Positions 23,806 through 35,689 of a stretch of 64,000 nucleotides of DNA are shown piece after piece (the stretch's first letter is position 1; every line of letters begins with the position of its first letter). The DNA comes from Thozetella sp. PMI_491 (taxonomy: Eukaryota > Ascomycota > Sordariomycetes > Chaetosphaeriales > Chaetosphaeriaceae). The stretch covers positions 186,001 to 250,000 of the forward strand of contig MU270019.1 in the NCBI GenBank assembly GCA_021432635.1. Direction: 5' to 3'. The position numbers and the translations under genes were made by a program. Below the pieces are notes generated by a model, which did no database searches, had not been told where the DNA came from, and was given only the letters and a program-made list of their open reading frames with translations.

Positions 23806-26022
23806 ATGGGATCTATTAATCACGATGCTCTTTCTGCCACAAACGGCGAGCAGCCGTACACGGTCGAGGAGAAAGTCCTAGGGTATTCACGTCCGCTGCG
23901 TGTCATTTGTATCGGCGCGGGCGCGACTGGGCTGGACCTTGCCTATAAGATGGAACGGCATCTCAAGTCTTTCGACCTACAGATTTACGAGAAGAATCCA
24001 GAGCTTGGAGGAACTTGGTTCGAGAACACGTAAGTAACACCCTTGCTTGGCATGGGGAATTGTAATTGATTCATGCGAGTCCATAGGTACCCGGGTTGCG
24101 CTTGCGACATTCCCGCACATATTTACGAGTATGAGTGGGCTCCCAATCCCAAATGGTCTCAATTGTGAGTGGTAAATTCTGAGGCTGAAGAGGCCAAGTT
24201 TTAATCCTCGATCGTAGTTACTCCTCGCAACCCGAAATTCTACAGTATTTCCGCGATACGGCAAAGAAGTTCGACCTGGAGAAATTCATCGCTTATAGCA
24301 AGGAGGTCGTTGAGGCTCGCTGGGATGAGGACAAATCTCAATGGGCCATTCAGATATGCGATCGATCGAGTGGGGTAGTAACAACAGATTGGTGCCATTT
24401 CTTCATCAATGGTGGTGGGTTCTTGAAGTAGGAGGTTTATTCCCATTATCAGTTTCGCTTACTGATATTCCTCAGCAACTGGCAGTGGCCCCAGATTGAA
24501 GGCCTTCACTCCTTCGAAGGTGACTTGCTGCATTCTGCGGCTTGGGACAAAGATGTCGACCTGAAAGGAAAGAGGGTTGCAGTGATCGGCAACGGCTCGT
24601 CAGGAATTCAGCTTGTGACTACAATCCAACCAGGTACAGTACATTGAACAATTCACATGGATCAACATACTCACTCACTTGCTCATACAGTGGCTGCACA
24701 TCTCACGACATTCATCAGAAGCCCTACCTGGATTGCCACCACACTGGGCCAAGATTTCGCAGGTCCGAATGGGGCCAATTTCGATTGTATGCCCTTCCCG
24801 AAGAGGCAATCAAGCACTGGCCCGCGTTGACTAATATTTTCAAAGATACCGAAGCCCAGAAACGCGAATTCTTGGAGCATCCGGACATGCTCCTTGCCTA
24901 TCGGAAAGCGATCGAGTCTGATTTGAACGGTGGATTCGAAGCAGTACGTTACCCAACAGCTCACAAGTCAAAAAGGAACACAACACCCTCTAACAGCGCT
25001 CCTAGGCGCTTTACGATTCGCCACAGCAAGCCGCGGCGAGACAAAACCTAACACAGATGATGCGAGCTCGTTTAGGTGAACAGACTGCCTTGGCAGATCG
25101 CATTATCCCCAGTTTTGGTGTAGGGTGCAGGTATGGGAAAAGGGCCGAAATCCAAACATACGTACCGGGGTGTTCTAACTGCAACAGGCGGCCAACACCG
25201 GGCGTCGGCTATCTCGAAGCCTTGATAGAGAAGAACGTTCGTGTCGTGTTCGACTCCATCACGAGGGTGGTCCCGCAAGGCATCGAGCTAGCAACTGGTG
25301 AAGTCATTGAACTTGATGCAGTCGTGTGCGCCACTGGTTTCAACGTCTCCTGGAGACCGCGATTCCCCATCATCGGGAGGAACAAAATCGACATGCGAGA
25401 CCAATGGAAATCACGACCAACGGCGTACTTGTCTATGGCCGTACCAAACTTCCCTAATTATATCCGTTAGTATTCCCACTCTTCTTCGTACTCGGCTGGC
25501 GGGCTGACTAACGAGAAACACACAGTTTACATGGGTCCCAACGCACCCCTCTCTCATGGATCTGCACTTCCCAGCATCGAGCATATCACAAAACATGTGA
25601 TCAATCTCCTGTGTAAAATGCAAACCGAAGGTTACAAAACAGTTGTGCCCACCCAAAAGGCCTTGGACGACTTCATCGAACACGCGGATACATTCTTAGC
25701 TCGCACAGTTTGGAATGCCAAGTGTCGATCTTGGCTGAAAGGCGGTAAGGAAAAGCAGTTCCCGTGTACAGTGTGTTTGTCAAAGTTAGCTGACGTTTCA
25801 ACAGGAAAGGAAGACGGCCCTGCTTTGGTCCACCCTGGCAGTCGCTTACATTGGTTTCATATGCTCATGAACCCGCGGTGGGAGGACTGGGAGTGGACTA
25901 CAGTCAACCGGAATAGGTTCGCCTACCTTGGAAATGGCTTTTCAACTATGGAGACGGAGGGGAAGGACAAGGCATGGTATTTTGGAAGCCCAGACCGAGG
26001 CTATGAGTCTATCATCAACTAA
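23806..26022 (+). CDS. flavin-dependent monooxygenase (Baeyer-Villiger/FMO type), frame disturbed near 24786
   Basis: A multi-exon gene; the first exons are 23806..24029, 24087..24164, 24218..24427 and 24476..24633, with later ones to 26022. Dinucleotide site CIGAGATGLDLA (FAD) near residue 32, then ELGGTWFENTYPGCACD, FINGGGFLNNWQWP, and the NADPH site VIGNGSSGIQ. The C-terminal part has VVCATGFN, MGPNAPLSHGS and NRFAYLGNGFS. It would insert oxygen into a ketone or oxidise a heteroatom. At 24784-24788 the family text jumps frame (NFD, then YALPEEAIKHW), which needs loss of two bases or an unlikely 41-nt intron (donor GTCCGA at 24761) that would delete conserved residues. An in-frame ATG at 23713 adds a basic, Ser/Arg-rich leader. 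It may be inactive. Confidence 0.85.
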
Positions 26023-27080
26023 CCGAGAGCCCCCTGGGCTCCACGTTGTTCTTCTTTGAAGTCGTGGCTCTGAAGTGATCGTGAAAGCCCGCTACTTAGT
26101 GTTGGAATTCACATCGCCATTCGGCAATATCAGCAATTCTTTGTAATTTCCCCGATAGCTTATGAAGACGAAGAATTTTGAAATGAGGCGTAACGCGGTT
26201 GGGATAGACTGCTTTGGCCGAAGAGTCCATATGCTTAGACGCTAAGAGGCCGTTGAAGCATTTACAGCACTAGTAGAACATGATACGCATTCCAACGATT
26301 TCAAATTGTTCCGAGCTCGTTCACTGATACGCATGCTGGAGTGAGAACTCTGGGACTTCTGCAGTCCACTAGTGTGCTTCCGCGGGCCAATTGTCTTGGT
26401 AAGGAAGCTCAATGCCGCTCGTTGTGATATGAAGTCCCGATTGAACTCCCGACTTAGGTAATAGGGGACCAAGTCCCCGGTGATGGCTAAAGGGGTCCGA
26501 CTGGTGGGTAGTGATAGCTAACTGGTACGGTCTAATAGGTCTATCCTCCACCCAGTACGCCACGCTGTAATTAGGTGCGTGCGATACACTTGAGGGTGCT
26601 GCAATCGCGGGCGTATCGTCTAGGGCGCCATGGCTACCACCCACAGGGGTCGACTGGCCCAGTAGCTTTGTGAGGAATACGCCATCGCTAAAGCCTGAGT
26701 CAAGGTGGCAACACTTCCCCACATCAGCTATCTTTCCCCACATCAGCTATCTCGATTAGGGAAAGTCAAACCTCGCGTGCGTCCAGTGGAGGCTCCGCCA
26801 CCGGGGTTGTAAAACTGGGCCTCAGCTGGGGTAAAGGCTGGGCCACCGACCTCCCCACGCGTGCTTGTACTTGGTGATAAGCCGGACTTTGGCTCCGTTA
26901 CTGTCATGGATTAGACCTAGTCCGCCTACACTTATCATCTTAGACCTTGGTCCGGGATTTCCGGTCGGACTAAGCCTGTTACTTCACTAGTATACCCCCT
27001 ATATTACTAGTACGTTCCTTCCCACCACATGGAGCAATACAATTGTCATTATTCTTCATTCTACTGCACACTTCTTCAAC
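26023..27080. promoter_or_regulatory. intergenic with CGGGATTTCCG site and 19-bp tandem duplication
   Basis: At 26953..26963 there is CGGGATTTCCG, again CGG-N5-CCG, 118 bp before the permease start. At 26715..26733 and 26734..26752 the 19-mer TTCCCCACATCAGCTATCT occurs twice head to tail. No gene is supported; frames at 26242-26743 have no features. Confidence 0.5.
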
Positions 27081-27163
27081 ATGCAGCAAGAACAAGAAAC
27101 CACGGCCAAGGCTATAGGCACCGATACCGGAGCGCCGTCGCTAAGCGACGCCCGCTCGGTTGA
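27029..27163 (+). other. possible upstream ORF overlapping the permease start
   Basis: An ATG at 27029 in favourable context (CACCACATGG) opens a 44-codon frame out of phase with the permease and runs 80 nt past its start codon before TGA. If the transcript starts upstream of 27029, it could reduce permease translation. The transcription start is unknown, so this is only a possibility. Confidence 0.3.
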
Positions 27164-29040
27164 GATTGGCGTGGTGGAAAGCCATGGGATGGGCATGGCG
27201 AAGAGCAATGGTACCAACGCCGACGACGCCATCCTACGTGCTCAGGGTCACAAGGCCGCGATGCCTCGTCTCTTCTCCATCGTTTCTACCATGGGATTGA
27301 TGTTTTGGTACGTACTCTCGGGATCATTGTGTCCTCCTACTATCACACGGCCAGCTAATACTTTGCGCACCAGTATCATGAATGCCTGGGTCGGATCACT
27401 AGGCACATTTGGGCAAAACTTGCTATATGGTGGGCCCCAGGTGGTCGTGTTCGCGGCTTTGGTGGCCGCATTTATTCAATGGGTAGTGACATTGGGCTTG
27501 TCAGAGCTAGCCTCTGCATTCCCGAGTGCCGGCGTAAGTACTTACCCACCTCCCATGAAGTTGTATGATTTCCAAGGCTGACTTTACGCCGAACGAAAGG
27601 GTCAATACCACTTCGTGTACATCCTGGCTCCCGAGAAATACAAGCGTTTCAGCGCTTTCATCATCGGGTGGATGTCCGTCCTGGCTTGGTGGTTTGCTAC
27701 GTGCGCCGGTCTTTCTCTGGTAGCGGTTTCGAGCACGGGACTGGCCGCCTTCGTTCATCCAAGCTATGAACCCAAGAATTGGCACATCTACCTGTGCTAT
27801 CTTGGAGTGGCCCTCGTTTCAGGTTAGTACCTCTAGATCGGGCTGGTCAGTGTTTCAAACTAAACGCGATAGTTTTCCCCATTTTTGCGTTCCCGAAATT
27901 CGTTCCAAAAATCACAACCGGTTCCATGTATCTCAGTCTAGGCGGTTTCGTGGCCTGGTTCGTCGTGCTATTGGCCACAAAGTCAGAGTACAACGACGGC
28001 TCGTTCCTTACCGCATCAAACCAGGGTAGCAGTGGCTGGAACCAAGGAACCGCATGGGTATTAGGCATCAGCAACGCCATGTATAACTACGGAGGATCGG
28101 ATTCCCCCATCCACATTGCGGAAGAGATGCACGCTCCCGGCCGAAAGTTGCCAATCGTCATGTGGGTGACAAAAATGAAACATTGTCGAGCAGTGGCTAA
28201 TATGAGAGATACAGGAACTCTACTATGCTAATTGCGGTTTTCACCGCTGTACCCATGATGGTCGCTGCTATGCTCAAGATAAAAGACGTGGACGCAGTCA
28301 TGAACTCTGGTTTTCCCGCTATTGAACTCTTATATCAGGCGACCGGGAATCGTACCTTGACTATCGTGATGGTTGTTTGGTTGATTATTGTATACGCCTG
28401 TAAGTTTTTCTCAATCTTCTATGCGAACTCTTCGCTAGCATTAACCAGTGCTAATGGATGAATACCAGCTTGCATGCCGCCCCAATTCGTCACCGCTGGA
28501 CGCGTCACCTGGGCGTTTGCACGAGACCGAGGCACCCCTTTCCCCGATTTCTTCTCGCACGTCGATACAAAACTGCAATTCCCAGCAAGAGCAACGTTGC
28601 TCGCACTGGTGTTTATCTCAGTGTATGGCTTGATTTACATGGCTAGTACAACGGCTTTCAATTCCGTCATCACGTCTGCGGTTCTCTTTCTCAACGTCAC
28701 TTTGGCAGCACCTCAAACCATCCTTGTCCTGCGGGGTCGGGAAAAGGTACTACCCCAGCGCCCCTTGAGGCTTGGATACGTGGGAGGCTTCTGTAATATC
28801 TTTTCCACGCTCTGGGTTATTGTTCTAGTGGTCTTGGTATGTTTGCCTCCGGTGCTGCCAGTGACAGTTGGGTCAATGAACTGGACCTCGCCAATCCTTG
28901 TTGGGCTATTCCTCCTTATACTTGCTGCCTGGTTTGCTTTTGGGAAACAGTTCGAGGGGCCAAAGATTGACTGGGAGATGCTGAATCTGGCAAACGAGGA
29001 GCAGTCTGCGTTCCACATCCGACGTAAATCCCACCACTAA
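27081..29040 (+). CDS. APC-superfamily permease (amino acid/GABA/choline type)
   Basis: Six exons, 27081..27307, 27374..27533, 27600..27822, 27873..28161, 28215..28399 and 28469..29040, sum to 551 codons plus stop. After a hydrophilic cytoplasmic N-terminus come the family signatures: MPRLFSIVSTMGLMFC, SLGTFGQNLLYGGPQ, GLSELASAFPSAGGQYH (the classic G-Q-Y-H helix break), PEKYKRFSAFIIGWMSVL, GGSDSPIHIAEEMHAPGR and TAGRVTWAFARDRGTPF. About twelve membrane segments can be counted. The family imports amino acids, GABA or choline across the plasma membrane by proton symport. Its place beside an aminotransferase and oxidases suggests it imports the amine substrate of the pathway; that is inference. 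Confidence 0.92.
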
Positions 29041-29801
29041 TATCTCTCGTACTGATCAGAAACACAAAGCTTTGTTGATGAGAAGGCGAGAGGGGTACGC
29101 GCTGACGCTCTTGTATTGACTTTATGTACGGCTCTGATCCCATATGTACTGAATTCAACTGGCCAAGTCTCGGCATTATCTTGCAACTTCTACCTTATTT
29201 CTAACTAGGGTATGCTCGTTGATGATCTGCTTCCATCGCAGTAACAGTCCCACTCCATGCGCGTGGCCTCGGTCTTAGACTCTAATCGAACATAGAGACC
29301 CAACACCCCGCCTAGAATTCGGCAGCACGCAGGCAGAGCACGGAATTGCTTGCCTCATATTCGATGCCACGGGGTTATTGCTGGCCATCGACAGCAACAG
29401 CCTGGGTCGAACGCACGCTCAAGACTTCACTCAAAGTCCCGAGGGGGCTCTCGTTCGGAGACAAGAATACTCCTCTACCATCACGCGGTGGTGCTGCAAG
29501 CATATTACGCATCATTACTTCCCGGGAGAAAAAAAGCCTCGAACCGGGCCTCGGGTGTCGGATTTGGCCGGCCGAAGCTACACGTTCCGTGGCACGATCA
29601 GAGCAACTGAGAGAGGACACATTAATCATGTACGATTTAGATGGGTAGCAAACAATCGGAAGCGTATAGGTAAGATTAACGGTCCTCTATGCTATGAAGC
29701 AATTAGGGGGGGTGGCGACAGCTACCTGTAGAATGTATGGCGACCTCCCTTAGTTTCGTGCGCTCGCTGTTGCATGCCTCTGTGGTTTCTGAACGCGCGC
29801 C
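29041..29801. other. intergenic, no supported gene
   Basis: About 760 bp between convergent genes. Overlapping frames exist at 29346-29731 but show no domain and no consistent coding character. Confidence 0.45.
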
Positions 29802-32585
29802 CTATACGTCTTGATTGCCAACCAAGCTTCCAGTGAAAGGGTTACCGAAGAAATCGGCTATGTCATACCCAGATTGCGGCAATGTCATGTACAACGAGGA
29901 GTCCGGCGCCGGGAAATCGAGAAAGTCGAGTCCATCTAAAATGTCGTCTTCGTTTACGCGGTTCATCTGAAAACCGGTTTAGCCGTTTTCAAGCCATTGA
30001 TCATGATGTGGGTGAGTGGGAAGTCTTGGGGATGAAACGATAAAATTGCAAGGGCAGAACCTCAGTAACAATAAAGGAGATGAACATACCACATCATTAG
30101 GCCCTGTGGCTGGCAGCTGCTCGAATTCGTATTGGTCCATATGATCAGACCCCCGTTCATTGAGAAGGCTGTTATCAGGTGGCCTATGGCGGATGCTGGA
30201 GCCTGCGATAGTCGTGATATCACTCGCCGCATTCGCTTGTTCTCCAGTCAACGACTCAACGTAGAGGCGGGCGATGGAGGTGAATTCCGCCACCTTGGCA
30301 TCATGAACGGTGCCTTGCGCTAAAAGATCTAGTCTGGCGTAGTGAGCCGCAACAATATCGAGGTAAGATAGGTTCTTTTTGGTTTCGGCATGTAGCGGGC
30401 TGTGAATAACAAAATCGAAGACAATAAACATCGCGACCATCGGCATAACTCCAAGTATCCTGGATGAGAGGAGTTCACATTAGTTGTATAACTTCGCTTG
30501 ATCTTGCCACTGGAAGATTTACCACACAGGAGTGAAAGGATTCATGGCGATCAGATAGGTTGACTCAATAATCGAGCGTGCTGATAGTAACAAGCACTTC
30601 TTGCTTTCGGATCGTCGCTGCGATCCTTCGTTCGGGCACAGGTGAAGGACCATTCGTGAGATACAAATCCTCAAGTTGTAGTACGCGAAGTGGATCCTTA
30701 ACGCCATTTCCTGCATATATTGAGGACTTGATCGATATCGTTGCAAGGATGAGCCCGGGCGCAGGCTTTCCGGAATAGAACCTAGCCATAGTTGTAGTTC
30801 CTCGTTTATGCGATCCATTCGTAAGAAGCGTTCTTCTGCTGCATTGAAGGTAGCAGATACCGAAAATAGTGAATCATATGCTTTCGACAGAATTCTCGAG
30901 TAGCGTGCCCAACAAGGAAGCCAGGCAAACCCTTCGGAACCAGTCATCATAACAGTAGGCAGAGGACAGCTGATGTCCATATCCGAAATCAACTATGGTT
31001 TCGCAATTAGCGAAAATACTCATCAGTTGAAGTTCCGAAGTCGACATACCGAGGCGTTGCTAGAATTGAAGGCGTATTCTTTCTCCAGGCAATAGACAAC
31101 CCAGAATGTCCGCCTACCTTCTTGGTGTGGGCCATGGTCTAGATTCCTTTTGTGTAAACCTAAAGTCATGACTGTTCTTGCCGCCTCTGAGATACATAGC
31201 GTCTCAATCTGGAGACTCGAATAATTGAGGGCGAATACTGCCTTGAAACAAAGTGTTGTTAACATTAGACATGATTTTGTTCCCACTTTCGCGCGAACTT
31301 ACCATTGCCGTCATTGCCTACCAATATTAGCATCGGGGCTCTTGATCCAGGTTGGGGACTTACCTGTGCCTTAAGCAAAGACGCCTTACACATTAACACA
31401 TCTTGAAAATGTCGAAATGAGAGTCTGAAGTAGTGCCATGCTAGGCCCTTTGCAGGTTCAAAGGACCCTCCATCATGGTACATGCATCCGAGACTCAGGA
31501 CAGTATGATACAAAGCTAGCCATGCCCCATGAGTCGAGTCCGAAGCTTCAGGTAGAGTACACGAGACTCTCTCCTCGAAAGTAGCTTGGTCGAGGAACGG
31601 ATAGAGAGGATGGACTTGTCCGAAGTAAGCTGTATACTGATTAGCACGAAGAAGTAATGAATATCTTCAATTGGTGATGATCATACATCGGACATACTGA
31701 GACCTACGCTCAAGAGAATCATCAACTTCTTCAGGGGGTCCATAGGGCTGACAAGTAGCTTCCCAACGGGCCTGCATTTGAGCTTCTAATGTGTTGACGA
31801 GAGTTCTAAGCTTATCATGACCAAGCCTCGAACAGAGATTGTCAATGGCATGGTCGGAGAAGAATGCTAGACTAGAACTCGGAACTGATCTGTGTTAACA
31901 GCCAGTCGCTCAGAGTCCTCTCGGTCATTACCTACCGTGCTCATTCACTGGCTGTCGCGACACGCTGTAGCCACCCGCGGTATATCGAGATCTCTCTTTT
32001 TCAGGGGTTCCTGTAGGCTCCAAAGAGAAGAGGATCCTGTCAACATACAACGCTGAATCCCATTCACCATTCGTAGACTCCGAGGACGCTTGGTTTCTGA
32101 ACACAGGTTGCGTAGGCAAGGAAGTGTTCTGCAAGCTGGCAGAGACTGGTGGCTGAGCAGGAACGCCTACATGTTCACCAGCGTCGCTTTTCTGCGCATC
32201 AGTGGTTGCTGGAGAGGAAGCAGTCGACGCTCGTCGGTGAGCATTTCCAATTCCGGCATTCCTTTCTCTCGCGGACCTTAATCTGTAGGGTTTTCGTGCT
32301 TTTGTGGGCGAGAAATGACATCTCAGTCCTCGTTTCTGAGTTTCGAAGTAAGCTACATGCAACATTGAGTCTATTTGAGGGGGGAATTATTTAGCATACG
32401 TTACATAATATACACGCCTCATCTTGTGGGTGACTTTCTGCGACTGGTCAGCATCTTGGCGCACGAAGGAGCATAGCTGGACTCAACTAACTTAAACAAC
32501 GCACTTTCCATACTCTACAATTATCACAAGTGCTAAGGTATTTCGTCGGACCTGAACTCCCGGCGACGCTCACAGGGGAAGACAT
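29802..32585 (-). CDS. Zn2Cys6 transcription factor at the cluster edge
   Basis: It starts MSSPVSVAGSSGPTKYL at 32585. The zinc cluster is split over three short exons: CDNCRVWKVRC in exon 1 (32585..32492), QDEACILCN in exon 2 (32443..32400) and KRGLRCHF at the start of exon 3 (from 32335), restoring Cys-x2-Cys-x6-Cys-x12-Cys-x2-Cys-x6-Cys. A Ser/Pro/Gln-rich linker follows. The middle domain (SLGCMYHDGG, LCISEAARTVMTLGLHKR, RRTFWVVYCLEKEYAF, DMDISCPLP) is the fungal-specific transcription factor domain. The last exon, ending at 29802, is acidic (NEDDILDGLDFLDFPAPD), as in activation domains. It adjoins the permease convergently and is the best candidate regulator of the 16-29 kb genes. Inner exon borders are approximate. 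Confidence 0.88.
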
Positions 32586-33399
32586 AGTGCATTATCTGAG
32601 TTGTCTCAAGAATGATGGATGGATGTTAGCAACAACGGGGTGAGAGATTTTCCATTCAGCCCGGAGGCGCTAGACCGAAAGGGCACTAACACTATCTACG
32701 TATGTGAATAACTCGGTTAATGCATGAACTCCTTCAGCCCATCCCTTACTACAGTGATTATCGTTTAATTGCAAGAATATACCAGGCCAAGTTGGCTCGT
32801 TCAGCGATGCTTAGGTGAAGCCCCCCAAGTGTCTCGTGTCCTATGTGCGGCATTCAGAGCGTGCCTTCAAGTCTCAGCCGTATATGTCTCCTGGCACGTC
32901 CCTCCACACTTTCCCTATTATTTTTAACTGTTTAGTTCAAGTCTTCCGGTGGGCTTAGCGTAATTAATAGTGCTCATTGCTGCCGCGATGTGTAGAGACC
33001 ACTTATTTGAGTCCGATTTCTTTTTCCCACCCAGAAAATAATAGAGATTATCTCTTTTAGATTGTGTTTGGTAGAATAAGACGTTTCGATGTTAGTCCTA
33101 TAGTGAGCATTAGAAAAGGGAATGTTTCACCGTTTCGACTGCTTATGTTGAACGGAGCTTCCTATTTAGGAAGACCCTGACCTAGGTCAGAGCATACGGT
33201 CCTTACTGGATATTTACTAGTATGGATATTTACCGGGTTTACGATTGCCACTGCCTTGAACTGGCCCTGTATTTAGCCTTAAGATGACGAAAGGCCTCCC
33301 CGAGAGCCGACGAGATCTAGCTGCCGTACGAGGATAAATAGCTGGCCAGCCAGCCAGCTTCCAGAGCAGCTGGTCAAGCAAACATCTCTGAATCTCATC
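32586..33399. other. intergenic, 5' flank of the Zn2Cys6 gene
   Basis: No gene is recognised. The sequence becomes TA-rich towards 33000-33240 and merges into the LINE relic. No exact CGG-N5-CCG site was seen close to the start at 32585. Confidence 0.4.
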
Positions 33400-34760
33400 T
33401 CTCGTTTACTCATAGCTTAACTATATAGTCAGACGTTGGTCGCTGATGCACCAATTGAGGCGAGATAGCCATTCAGGTAGGCTATTCCAGTTCGTAGTAA
33501 AGCTAGTACTTTGCTTCGGGCTTCTTTAAGTTGTCTTATAACATTTTCGTATAACGACCCGGCAGTGCTACATCAAGGTCATTAGAGTACTTTCCTACTC
33601 CCAGCGGTAGCTGCTGAATCGAATTCAGTGTCCTCGTGGCTGGACGGAAGGCCGTTGACTTTGCTTAGTAAGAGTTGCCCATGGAGCTGCGGCAGGTCTA
33701 GGTGGTTAATTTAACCGCTGCTTTTGCATGCTCGCGTCTAGCTCTGCGTCAATTAAGGCCCATTACATCTCGATGGTGTTCCCTAGAGTTCCGAGGTTTT
33801 TGGCCACCTCGTATACTCTCCTGAGGCTCTCCTGGCTAGATTACTGTCCTGGTTTAGAGATCACCTAGAGCCCTGCCCGGTCGCTGCTAAGCACCTTAAT
33901 TTGTTGCCATAGATCGACTCGGGGTTGCTCCGTAGTGTACCGTAATAGCTCCAAGCTCCACTGTGTATAGGTTTTGTTCTGTTTGCCGGCTTATTGTATT
34001 AGAGCACGCCACGCTTAATGTTACATCGCTACCGTGTCCTGAACTACTCCTGCTATCCCGACGAGCCTATCTCGGGCTAAAGCACTCGTTACCACGGCAA
34101 ATTCCTGCGTTTGAATTGTCCTATCTCTAGTATCCTCTATATTAGCTGCCGTCTCTAGCTTGATCCTAGGTTCCTATAGAGCTAGGTTAAACGGGAGAAT
34201 AAGCTCTATTCTGTCGACTGGGGTCGACTGGCATGCCCTCGCTATTTTCTGTAGTGGGGACACGAATCTTTGGAAACACTTCATAGGTAAGCGCGCTGCT
34301 ACGTTTGTACCGGGTAGCGTGTAGATATTAATTCATAGCTTCAGTGATTTCATCGCCTATTCATAACAGACTGGCTCAGTGCAGGCTTCTACTTCCGCGA
34401 CTGCTGTAGCGACTATATGGAAGACCCCTGTGATAGCCTATGCTCCTAGCTTCTAGACCCTGTTAATGCCGCGCAATAATGGCGTATTGCGCTTATAAGC
34501 CTAGACGCTCGACGCGTCATCGACAACAGATGCTACTATTACTACGAAGAGTTACGTAGCCGTCGCTAGTAACAGTCCTGACGGGCGTTTAAGAGCTATA
34601 ACCATTTTCATACCACGAGTTACCGTCTTAGTTATATGCGGTCGGAATCGAAGTTCCAAATCCATGATTATCCTACGGTAATCAAAGTTGCCGATCCAGA
34701 CGACGGCTCTCTCTGGCGTAGCTCTCCAGTATCCCATTTATCTTAGAAGATAAGGAACGA
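33400..34760 (-). mobile_element. degraded non-LTR (LINE, Tad1-like) retrotransposon fragment B
   Basis: Minus-strand translation shows parts of a LINE polyprotein in order: the end of the reverse transcriptase (LELRFRPHITKTVTRGMK near 34600-34660, matching the fixed L-x-F-x-x-H element of Tad-like RTs), then an RNase H-like part (VISKPG, then QSSQESLRRVYEV near 33810-33870), then a C-terminal LLRTGIAYLNGYL near 33470. Many TAG codons stand where Trp or Gln is expected, so the copy is strongly RIP-mutated and inactive. The 5' half is missing. Limits are approximate, and no target-site duplication was sought by computation. Confidence 0.65.
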
Positions 34761-35689
34761 TCAGATCGCATGGGGGGAAGCTCCTGCCCGCCCCCGGCCA
34801 AGCTTTTTGTATCAGGCTCGTTTCAAAGGGCAGAAGAAGAGGGAAAAAAAGAGAAAAAGAAAGGTCAAGTCAACACACAGCTAGCCACTTCGCGGTCTAC
34901 GCGATAAGCCACTCAGTAGATAGTACCCATTGGCCCGTGCGCGGTCAAGGTAGAGGCGGAGGAGGAGGAGCCATAGATAACGTATATAGAGGGCCGGTTG
35001 ACGCTCTACAAAGTTAGAGACCTATTATTTACCGATTAGGAGCGTGTTGCGTATCCGTGTTAGCTCGTTAACTATATCTTCCTCACCACTCAATCTAGGG
35101 GGGAACGCTCGCGTTCCTAGGTCGATTAAATTTCTCTACAAGCGTATCAGCGCGTCAGTTATAATGATGATGATGTCTTTAACGCCGTGACGGCGACTAG
35201 GGTCTACCTATCGCTCTTCCGCCCCCGACGGGGTATTTAGTACCCAGATGCTGTAAATATAAAACGGGTGTATAAGTCCGGGGATTAAGATCAAGGCTAG
35301 GGAGTCTAGCTCTTATCTGATGTAGTATTCAGCTCTTATTATATTTATTCTCCTTATGAGATAGTATCTGGTTATACTCTGGGGCCCTCTCTATCTGCTA
35401 GTAGGCTGCACAGAAGGACCTAGGGGGACAGTGCGAGGCCAGAGGCAAATAAATAGAGGGAAGGGGGTTTTATCACTATACCTCTCGTCTTTTTAAGAGA
35501 GGAGGTAAGGGGTTATTAGGGCCCTTCCTTTTTAATATAGCGTGAGACTTACAGTATAAAGGTACCAATACTGTCTAACACCTTAAAATATAAGCAGATC
35601 TTACCATATAAGTCTGTAGTATTAAGGAACTTGCACAAGGTCTTCAGCTCTTTCTATATAAGTTATTTATATGTTTTGTCGTTATTTTT
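34761..35689. repeat. low-coding spacer between LINE fragments
   Basis: TA/TAG-rich with a purine tract at about 34822-34865 (AGAAGAAGAGGGAAAAAAAG...) and a small hairpin GGGTATTTAGTACCC near 35231. No gene is recognised; it is probably 3' untranslated or broken sequence of the neighbouring LINE copies. Confidence 0.4.
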
